This document shows, piece by piece, positions 1 through 5,213 of a DNA stretch of 5,251 nt (position 1 is the first letter of the stretch; every line of letters begins with the position of its first letter). The DNA is taken from positions 1-5,251 of the forward strand of contig JAQSVY010000132.1 of NCBI GenBank assembly GCA_029266935.1. The letters are read 5' to 3'. The position numbers were made by a program, and so were the translations under genes. Source of the DNA: Burkholderiales bacterium (GTDB lineage: Bacteria; Pseudomonadota; Gammaproteobacteria; Burkholderiales; SG8-39). A model generated the notes under the pieces. It was given only the letters and a program-made list of their open reading frames with translations. It was not told the DNA's origin and did not search any database.

Positions 1-1728
1 GCCGCCGGCGGCGTCGCCACCGCGGTGTACCTCATCATGGGCGGGGACGATTTCTTCGACCGCTCGATCCTGCCGACCGACTGGGACATCGCCTTCGGCG
101 TGCTGCTGGTGGTGCTGGTGCTGGAAGCGATGCGGCGCACCACCGGGTGGATCCTGCCGGTGATCACCATCGGCTTCCTGCTCTACGCCTTCTTCGGCGA
201 GTACCTCCCCTCGCCGTGGACGCACAAGGGCTACGAGGTGCCGCGCCTCGTCGGCCACATGTACATGACCCTGGAAGGCATCTACGGCACCGCGATCAGC
301 GTCTCCTCGACGCTCATCATCCTGTTCACCATCTACGGCGCGTTCCTGCAGTTCTCCGGCGCCGGCAAGTTCTACATCGACTTCTCGTTCTCGGCGATGG
401 GCGGCAAGCCGACCAGCGCCGGGCGCACCGTGACGCTCGCCTCGTTCCTGCTCGGCGGGCCCTCGGGGTCGGGTGTGGCGACCACCGTGACGCTCGGCTC
501 GGTCGCGGCACCAATGCTCGCCAAGGTCGGCTACAGCAAGGAGGAGGCCGGCGGGCTGCTCGCGGCCGGCGGCCTGGGCGCGATCATCTCGCCGCCGGTG
601 CTCGGCGCGGCGGCGTTCCTCATCGCGGAGTTCCTCAAGATCTCGTACCTCGACGTGCTGCTGATGGCGGTGATCCCGACCGGCCTGTACTACCTGTGCC
701 TGTTCATCATGGTCGAGATCGACGTGCGCAAGTTCGGCATGAAGGGCGTCACCTTCGAGTCGGTCGAGTCGGCCTGGAGCCTGGCGAAGAAGTACTGGTT
801 CCACTTCCTGTCGCTGGTGTCGATCGTGGGCTTCATGCTTTACGGCTTCTCGCCCGAGCTGTCCGTGTTCTGGGCCACCGTGGTGGCGTTCGCCACCAGC
901 TTCCTGCGCCGCGATACCTCGCTCGTTCCTTACGAGCTTTTCCAGGGAAAACTTCCGGTGATTTCCGGGCTCGTGAACAGCGGATTCGTGAAGGCGCTGC
1001 AGGGCGGCTCGATGGCGGTGCTGAACGTCGCGGCCACCTGCGCGGGCGCCGGCATCATCGTCGGCGTGGTGACGCTGACGGGCCTCGGCCTGAAGTTCAG
1101 CTCGATCGTGCTGGCCGGCGCCGACGGATCGCTGCTCCTCACCGCGATCTACACCGCGCTCATCGTCTGGATCGTCGGGCTCGCCGTGCCTGTCACCGCG
1201 AGCTACATCATCTGCGCGGTGATTGCCGCGCCGGCGCTGATCGCCCTCAAGGTGCCGGAGTTCGCGGCGCACATGTTCGTCTTCTACTATGCGGTGCTCT
1301 CCGAGGTTTCCCCGCCCACCGCGCTTTCGCCTTTTGCCGCGGCCGCCATCACCGGCGGCGACCCGTACAAGACCGTCCTTCAGGCATGGAAGTACACTAC
1401 GCCGGCGTTCCTGGTGCCTTTCATGTTCGTGCTCGACCCGAGCGGGCTGGGCCTGCTGCTGATGGGCTCGACCAAGGCGCTCGCCGGCGCCGACTGGGGC
1501 TCGATCGCGCTGGTCACCTTCACCGCCGCGGTCGGCATCCTCGCGCTCGCCGGCGGCTTCCAGGGCTGGCTTTTCCGGAAGACCACTTCGCCTGAGCGCT
1601 GGATGCTGATCGTCGCCGGCGTGATGCTTGTCTACCCGAAAACGCTGTTCGACGTCGCCGGATTCGCGATGGTCGCGATCGTGCTCGCCCTGCAATGGTT
1701 CCGAAAACCCTCGATACAGACATCCTGA
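1..1728 (+). CDS. TRAP transporter fused permease subunit (4TM/12TM type), 5' end outside the window
   Basis: This is the membrane component of a tripartite ATP-independent periplasmic transporter, in which the small (DctQ-like) and large (DctM-like) subunits are fused. It should sit in the inner membrane and import an organic acid, driven by an ion gradient and fed by a periplasmic binding protein. The frame is open to base 1, so the GTG at 25 is probably an internal Val codon. About 575 residues are visible, and fused permeases usually have 600-700 or more. Around 14-16 hydrophobic segments can be seen. Counting from base 25, typical large-subunit signatures are a Gly/Ser-rich re-entrant region (residues 143-160, GGPSGSG), the GAIISPPVLGAAAF segment (185-198), and a C-terminal half with GLAVPVTASYI (385-395) and LSEVSPPTALSPFAAAAITGG (425-445, key residues P430, P431). 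Fused permeases usually pair with TAXI-family binding proteins, and that gene is presumably upstream of the window. The 3' end overlaps the flavoprotein gene by 34 bases. The substrate cannot be deduced. Confidence 0.93.
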   Translation, partial: AAGGVATAVYLIMGGDDFFDRSILPTDWDIAFGVLLVVLVLEAMRRTTGWILPVITIGFLLYAFFGEYLPSPWTHKGYEVPRLVGHMYMTLEGIYGTAISVSSTLIILFTIYGAFLQFSGAGKFYIDFSFSAMGGKPTSAGRTVTLASFLLGGPSGSGVATTVTLGSVAAPMLAKVGYSKEEAGGLLAAGGLGAIISPPVLGAAAFLIAEFLKISYLDVLLMAVIPTGLYYLCLFIMVEIDVRKFGMKGVTFESVESAWSLAKKYWFHFLSLVSIVGFMLYGFSPELSVFWATVVAFATSFLRRDTSLVPYELFQGKLPVISGLVNSGFVKALQGGSMAVLNVAATCAGAGIIVGVVTLTGLGLKFSSIVLAGADGSLLLTAIYTALIVWIVGLAVPVTASYIICAVIAAPALIALKVPEFAAHMFVFYYAVLSEVSPPTALSPFAAAAITGGDPYKTVLQAWKYTTPAFLVPFMFVLDPSGLGLLLMGSTKALAGADWGSIALVTFTAAVGILALAGGFQGWLFRKTTSPERWMLIVAGVMLVYPKTLFDVAGFAMVAIVLALQWFRKPSIQTS

Positions 1729-3431
1729 TCCTCGGCTCGGGCGGAGCGGGGCTGTTCGCCGCGCTGCACGCGCATCAGGCACAACTGCGGGCGGCGTCCC
1801 CGCTCTCGATCACCGTCGCGGTGAAGGGCCTGCTCGGCAAGTGCGGCTGCACTCGCATGGTGCAGGGCGGCTACAACGTCGCGCTCGCGCGCGAGGACTC
1901 GGTCGAGCGCCACTTCATGGACACGATCGAGGGCGGCAAGTGGCTCCCGGACCAGGACCTCGCCTGGCAGCTTGTGACCCTCGCCGTGGAAAGAATCCGG
2001 GAGCTCGAGAACGAGCTCGGCTGCTTCTTCGACCGCAACCCCGACGGCACAGTGCACCAGAAGGCCTTCGCCGGGCAAACCTTCGACCGCACGGTGCACA
2101 AGGGCGACCTCACCGGCATCGAGATCATCAACCGCCTTGCCGAGCAGGTATGGACGCGCAAGATCGCACGCCTTGAAGAGCACAGGGCGGTCGAATTAAT
2201 AAGATCCTCTTCTGGTGATTCTCTGGCGGGCGTGCTGTTCATCGACATGCGCACAGGAGAATACGTCTTTGTGCGCGCCAAGGCGGTGCTGCTCGGCACC
2301 GGCGGCGGGCCGACCATGTACAAGTACCACACGCCCTCGGGCGACAAGAGCTGCGACGGCCTCGCCATGGCCTTGCGCGCCGGCCTGCCGCTGCGCGACA
2401 TGGAGATGGTGCAGTTCCATCCCACCGGTCTGCTCGCGGGCATGCATACGCGCATGACCGGCACGGTGCTGGAGGAAGGGCTGCGCGGCGCCGGCGGCTA
2501 CCTGCTGAACGGGTCGAAGGAGCGGTTCATGCAGCACTACGACCCCAAGGTCGAGCGCGCGACGCGGGATGTGGTTTCCAGGGGAATGTATTCGGAAATG
2601 GTTCGCGGAAATACCAGTCCGCACGGCGGACTGTATATCTCCATGGCGCATCTCGGCCCCGAGCGCGTGCGCCGCGACTTCAAAGGCATGGTCGAGCGCT
2701 GCGCCGACTGCGGCTTCGATCTCGCCGGCGGCCTGGTCGAGGTGGTGCCGACCGCGCACTACATGATGGGGGGGGTCGAGTTCCGCGGCGATTGCTCGAC
2801 CGCGCTGCCAGGCCTCTTCGTCGCCGGCGAGGATGCCGGCGGCGTGCACGGCGCGAACCGCCTCGGCGGCAACGGCGTGGCGAACTCTACCGTCTTCGGC
2901 GCCGTCGCCGGCGACACTATGGCGCAGTGGGTGCGCGACCAGGATTTCCGCGAGGCGGACCGGGCCTCGATCGACGCGGCGATCGAGGCGTGTGAATTGC
3001 CCTTCCGTTCGGGCGGAAAGGCGCAATTGCACCCCCTGAGAGAAAAGCTCTACGACGTGATGTGGGACAAGGTCGGCATCATCCGCGACGCTGCCGGCCT
3101 CGCCGAGGCCGAGCGCGACCTTGCCGCCCTCGACGCCGAGCTCGAGCGCTGCTCGCTTGCCGACGCCAACCGCGCCTTCAACCTGACCTGGCACGACTGG
3201 CTGAACCTGAGGAGCCTGGTGTCGGTGAGCCGCGTGATTGCAGCCGCTGCCATCGCGCGCACCGATTCGCGCGGCGCGCACTTCCGCTCCGACTTCCCGC
3301 AGACCGGTTCTCTGGAGGGCTCTTCGTTCACCAGCCTCAGGCTGGAAAGCAGGGAATTGAAAATTGCGATGAAGCCCGTCGCCTTCACCCGCGTCCGCCC
3401 CGGCGAGTCGCTGCTCAAGAATGCAGCCTAA
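1695..3431 (+). CDS. FAD-dependent oxidoreductase of the SdhA/FrdA/NadB family, stand-alone flavoprotein
   Basis: The 578-residue protein is close in length to SdhA (about 590). An N-terminal dinucleotide fold shows GSGGAG at 14-19. Family signatures follow: QGG (57-59), GTGGG (201-205), FHPTG (241-245), EEGLRG (260-265), RDVVSR (291-296), HYMMGG (355-360), AGED (377-380) and HGANRLGGN (385-393). The SRGAHFR stretch near 525-531 and a helical C-terminal domain complete the fold. By eye, the substrate-site residues of E. coli SdhA (His242, Glu255, Arg286, His354, Arg399) match His242, Glu261, Arg291, His355 and Arg389, so redox chemistry on a dicarboxylate-like acid is likely. The His that binds FAD covalently in SdhA/FrdA is Cys52 here, so FAD is probably non-covalent, as in L-aspartate oxidase. 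No twin-Arg or Sec signal is visible, so the protein is probably cytoplasmic. The ATG at 1695 puts eight residues before the first beta strand. No clear ribosome site precedes it, so translation probably couples to the permease. No iron-sulfur subunit gene is adjacent. Alternatives are a fumarate-reductase-like enzyme or an amino-acid oxidase; substrate unknown. Confidence 0.92.
   Translation: MVPKTLDTDILILGSGGAGLFAALHAHQAQLRAASPLSITVAVKGLLGKCGCTRMVQGGYNVALAREDSVERHFMDTIEGGKWLPDQDLAWQLVTLAVERIRELENELGCFFDRNPDGTVHQKAFAGQTFDRTVHKGDLTGIEIINRLAEQVWTRKIARLEEHRAVELIRSSSGDSLAGVLFIDMRTGEYVFVRAKAVLLGTGGGPTMYKYHTPSGDKSCDGLAMALRAGLPLRDMEMVQFHPTGLLAGMHTRMTGTVLEEGLRGAGGYLLNGSKERFMQHYDPKVERATRDVVSRGMYSEMVRGNTSPHGGLYISMAHLGPERVRRDFKGMVERCADCGFDLAGGLVEVVPTAHYMMGGVEFRGDCSTALPGLFVAGEDAGGVHGANRLGGNGVANSTVFGAVAGDTMAQWVRDQDFREADRASIDAAIEACELPFRSGGKAQLHPLREKLYDVMWDKVGIIRDAAGLAEAERDLAALDAELERCSLADANRAFNLTWHDWLNLRSLVSVSRVIAAAAIARTDSRGAHFRSDFPQTGSLEGSSFTSLRLESRELKIAMKPVAFTRVRPGESLLKNAA
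2615..2633 (+). other. Perfect 8-bp hairpin followed by TATATCT, inside the flavoprotein gene
   Basis: CAGTCCGC (2615-2622) and GCGGACTG (2626-2633) are perfect reverse complements around a 3-base loop. TATATCT follows directly, so the layout resembles a weak intrinsic terminator or pause site. It lies in coding sequence within a stretch of about 51% GC. One such stem is roughly what chance allows in 5 kb of GC-rich DNA, so a function is uncertain. Confidence 0.3.
2992..3032 (+). other. Strong potential hairpin inside the flavoprotein gene
   Basis: The 5' arm 2992-3007 pairs with 3014-3032 over 16 base pairs, with three single-base bulges on the 3' side (an A at 3017-3019, C3022 and G3029) and a 6-base loop (3008-3013). 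It encodes roughly residues 433-446, between the FAD/capping part and the C-terminal helical domain. The pairing is directly visible; a role in the mRNA is inference. Confidence 0.4.
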
Positions 3432-3954
3432 GCACGACTGGCCAGGCGAGGTGTACCGCGAACTCGTCGCCGCGAACGTGCGGCTTGTCGGCTATGTGCC
3501 AGATGCAGGGCAGAAGCGCTTGATCGAGCTCTGCCAGGCTGACAAGACCATGCGGGCCGTCTCGCTAACCACCGAGGAGGAGGGAATCGGCCTCGCCGCC
3601 GGCGCGTGGCTGGGCGGCTTGCGCAGCGTGCTGCTCATGCAGTCGAGCGGGGTGGGCAACATCATCAATGTGCTCGGCATGATCAAGGTGTGCCGCTTGC
3701 CGCTGTTCATTCTGGTCACCATGCGTGGCGAGAAGGGCGAGTTCAATCCCTGGCAGGTGCCGATGGGCGAGGCCACCGCGCGCGTGCTCGAGACGATGGG
3801 GGTGGCGGTGCGGCAGGCGGGCGAAGCCGGAACGGTCGCGGCGCACGTGCGCGCGGCGCTGCGCATCGCTTTCCAGGCGCAGGGCGCAGAAGCGGTTCTG
3901 GTCGCCCAGAAGGTGATCGGCATCAAGAGCTTCCAGGAGCAGGCAAACCAATGA
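3421..3954 (+). CDS. Thiamine-diphosphate decarboxylase, PYR-domain (alpha) subunit; ComD / sulfopyruvate decarboxylase alpha-like
   Basis: This 177-residue protein is one half of a two-gene ThDP enzyme and carries only the pyrimidine-binding domain. The acidic cluster TEEEGIG (51-57), followed by LAAGAWLGG, matches the position of the Glu that activates the cofactor aminopyrimidine; Glu53 is my best guess. MQSSGVGNIINVLGM (73-87) and TMRGEKGEFNPWQVPMGE (100-117) are typical of the sulfopyruvate / phosphonopyruvate decarboxylase branch, where a conserved RGE and a Q-x-P-x-G segment lie at the equivalent place. Together with the next gene (200 residues) it gives about 377 residues, the size of single-chain phosphonopyruvate decarboxylase, so the two products should form the active sites jointly at their interface. 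The start overlaps the flavoprotein stop by 11 bases and the stop overlaps the beta start as ATGA, which favours coupled, stoichiometric translation. Branch membership is fairly clear; the true 2-oxo acid substrate is not. The start fits the family, which begins directly with the first helix. Confidence 0.88.
   Translation: MQPKHDWPGEVYRELVAANVRLVGYVPDAGQKRLIELCQADKTMRAVSLTTEEEGIGLAAGAWLGGLRSVLLMQSSGVGNIINVLGMIKVCRLPLFILVTMRGEKGEFNPWQVPMGEATARVLETMGVAVRQAGEAGTVAAHVRAALRIAFQAQGAEAVLVAQKVIGIKSFQEQANQ
3935..3939 (+). promoter_or_regulatory. Ribosome binding site for the beta decarboxylase subunit
   Basis: AGGAG lies 11 bases before the ATG at 3951, inside the last codons of the alpha subunit. 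It is the best Shine-Dalgarno match before any internal gene of the cluster and helps fix the beta start at 3951 rather than further upstream in the open frame. Spacing is slightly long; the ATGA overlap probably also allows re-initiation. Confidence 0.6.
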
Positions 3955-4553
3955 AGGCGACGCTGCACCGGCGCGAGGTCGTGAAGGCTTTGTTGAAGAA
4001 CAGGAAGAATCTGCTCGTTGTCGCGGGGCTCGGCTCCACTTCCTGGGACATCACCGCGGCGGGCGACTCCTCGCTCAGCTTCCCGTCGTGGGGGGCAATG
4101 GGGCAGGCTGCCATGACCGGCCTCGGGCTCGCGCTCGCCCAGCCCCAGCGTCGCGTGCTGGTCATCACCGGCGATGGCGAGATGCTGATGGGCATGGGCG
4201 CCCTTGCCACGATCGGTGTGCAGCAGCCGCCGAACCTGGTGGTGGTCGTGATCGACAACGAACGCTACGGCGAGACGGGCATGCAGGCAACGCACACCGC
4301 GTACGGCGTCGATCTCGCGGCCGTGGCCAGGGCCTGCAAATTCAAGGAAGCGAAGGAAATCCGCACCGCGGACGAGGTGGAGCGGCTGTGCGAGCGGGTC
4401 CACAGCGCCAGCGGCCCGCTCTTCGCCGACGTGAAGGTGATCGACGAGAAGCTGACGCTGGTGCTGCCGCCGAACGACGGCGTGCTGCTGAAGGAGCGCT
4501 TCCGCCGCGCCTTGCTAGGTCCGTCAGCCGACGTGCTTCCGGAAGAACGCTAG
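3951..4553 (+). CDS. Thiamine-diphosphate decarboxylase, PP-domain (beta) subunit; ComE / sulfopyruvate decarboxylase beta-like
   Basis: This 200-residue protein carries the diphosphate- and Mg-binding domain of the split ThDP enzyme. The classical ThDP motif is present: GDGEM at 74-78, 26 residues, then Asn103 (IDNERYGETG, 101-110), where Asp75 and Asn103 would hold the metal. WGAMGQAAMTGLGLALA (47-63) is the usual segment before the motif. The frame is open far upstream, but the ATG at 3951 is the real start: it overlaps the alpha stop as ATGA, has AGGAG upstream, and gives the family's usual length. The upstream part of the open frame only shadows the alpha gene. The loop after the motif reads NERYGETGMQATHT. 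Characterised members, from memory, tend to have a shorter N-G-x-Y/H-x-S-T-G-G/N-Q-P-T type loop, so this is a variant branch and substrate choice may differ. It is the last gene of the cluster, and its final 30 bases overlap the convergent hydrolase gene. Confidence 0.88.
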   Translation: MKATLHRREVVKALLKNRKNLLVVAGLGSTSWDITAAGDSSLSFPSWGAMGQAAMTGLGLALAQPQRRVLVITGDGEMLMGMGALATIGVQQPPNLVVVVIDNERYGETGMQATHTAYGVDLAAVARACKFKEAKEIRTADEVERLCERVHSASGPLFADVKVIDEKLTLVLPPNDGVLLKERFRRALLGPSADVLPEER

Positions 4554-5192
4554 GGTCCGCTCCCGCGCCTGCTTCGCCGCCGGCGCGTCCCAGGAGCTGC
4601 GCTGGTCGCAGTTGAAGCCGTGGTCGGCGGCGTAGATGAAGATCTGCTGTTTCGGGTGCCGCGCGGCGAGCTTCTTCACGCCTTCGACCGGGATGTGCTG
4701 GTCGCGCTCGCCAAAATGGCCCATCAGCGGCACGCGCGGCTCGAGCTCGGCGTTGTCGAGGATGCCGCCGCCGTAATAGGGCACCGCGCAGGCGAGGCCG
4801 CCCAGCTTCGCGGCGGCGAGCCAGGTGACGAGCCCGCCCCAGCAGTAGCCGACGATGCCGACCTTGCCCGCGCCGGAAGCCGCCTTGATCCCTGCCTCGG
4901 TGTCCTTCAGCGCCATGTCGGCGCTCACTTTGGCGCGGATCTCGCGCGCCTTGGCGATATCCTCGGGCGAATAGCCGAGGTCGACGTTCCTCTGCACACG
5001 GTCGAAGAGCGCCGGCGCGATGGCGAGATAGCCGTCGGCGGCGAAGCCGTCGGCGACCGACTGGATGTGGCTGTTGACGCCGAAGATCTCCTGGATCACT
5101 ACGATCGCGCCGCGCGGCCTGCCCTCAGGGTCAGCGCGGTACGCGGCGAGCGTGTGGCCGTCGGCTGCAGTCAGTTCGATCATCTTTCCCAT
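4524..5192 (-). CDS. Dienelactone hydrolase family protein (alpha/beta hydrolase)
   Basis: This 222-residue cytoplasmic alpha/beta hydrolase is near the family's usual size (about 220-240). Counting from the ATG at 5192, it has the DLH Glu in VIQEIFGVN (Glu35), the Cys nucleophile in the elbow GYCWGG (Cys117), Asp164 in GERDQHIP and His191 in ADHGFNC. This is the Cys-Asp-His triad, plus the Glu known from carboxymethylenebutenolidase. The classical reaction opens dienelactone to maleylacetate in chloroaromatic breakdown, but most genomic members are general esterases or lactonases with unknown substrates, and no other aromatic-degradation gene is visible here. Three in-frame starts exist: TTG 5204, ATG 5192 and ATG 5183. 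I chose 5192 because GGGAG (5206-5210, reverse strand) lies 13 bases upstream, while it is only one base from the TTG. The 5183 start would remove three residues and is also plausible. The gene faces the ThDP cluster tail to tail with a 30-base coding overlap, so it is a separate transcription unit with no evident functional link. Confidence 0.9.
   Translation of the reverse strand: MGKMIELTAADGHTLAAYRADPEGRPRGAIVVIQEIFGVNSHIQSVADGFAADGYLAIAPALFDRVQRNVDLGYSPEDIAKAREIRAKVSADMALKDTEAGIKAASGAGKVGIVGYCWGGLVTWLAAAKLGGLACAVPYYGGGILDNAELEPRVPLMGHFGERDQHIPVEGVKKLAARHPKQQIFIYAADHGFNCDQRSSWDAPAAKQARERTLAFFRKHVG
4532..4549. other. Imperfect palindrome in the overlap of two convergent genes
   Basis: CTTCCGGAAG (4536-4545) is a perfect 10-base palindrome. 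Adding CGT/ACG on the outside, with one mismatched pair, extends the symmetry to 18 bases. It lies within the 30-base overlap of the beta decarboxylase and hydrolase coding ends, where a bidirectional transcript end would be expected. No T-tract follows on either strand, so it is not a standard intrinsic terminator. Confidence 0.25.
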
Positions 5193-5213
5193 GGCCTCGT
5201 ACAATCTCCCGTG

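Noticed and set aside
147..1595. Long forward open frame in another frame of the permease gene
   Set aside because: It is extremely Arg-, His- and Gly-rich with no hydrophobic segments, as expected from reading a GC-rich membrane protein gene out of frame.
2196..3281. Reverse-strand open frame of 361 codons opposite the flavoprotein gene
   Set aside because: It mirrors a gene with clear family motifs, has no recognisable domains, and its Ala/Arg/His/Val-rich composition is typical of an antisense shadow in GC-rich DNA.
3331..3345. Perfect 15-base inverted repeat CCAGCCTCAGGCTGG
   Set aside because: A short stem in coding sequence with no T-tract or repeat copies; within chance for GC-rich DNA.
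1695..3431. Assignment as true succinate dehydrogenase SdhA or as adenylylsulfate reductase AprA
   Set aside because: No SdhB/C/D or AprB gene is adjacent and the FAD-linking His is missing, so a specific name would overstate the evidence.
3606..3950. Possible N-terminal extension of the beta subunit
   Set aside because: This upstream part of the open frame lies wholly inside the alpha gene and has shadow composition. The ATG at 3951 has the ATGA overlap, an AGGAG and the expected length.
3492..4403. Reverse-strand open frame of 303 codons opposite both ThDP subunits
   Set aside because: It spans two real genes that carry the ThDP motifs; composition is shadow-like and no motif is visible.
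3421..4553. Coenzyme M biosynthesis
   Set aside because: ComD/ComE serve this pathway in methanogens, but no other coenzyme M gene is visible here, and the TRAP permease and flavoprotein context points to catabolism.
5200..5205. TACAAT as a -10 box for the forward gene at 5214
   Set aside because: The hexamer is good, but the best -35 candidate (TTCGAT, 5175-5180) matches poorly with a 19-base spacer. The transcript would start at or within the start codon. A leaderless mRNA is possible but unsupported.
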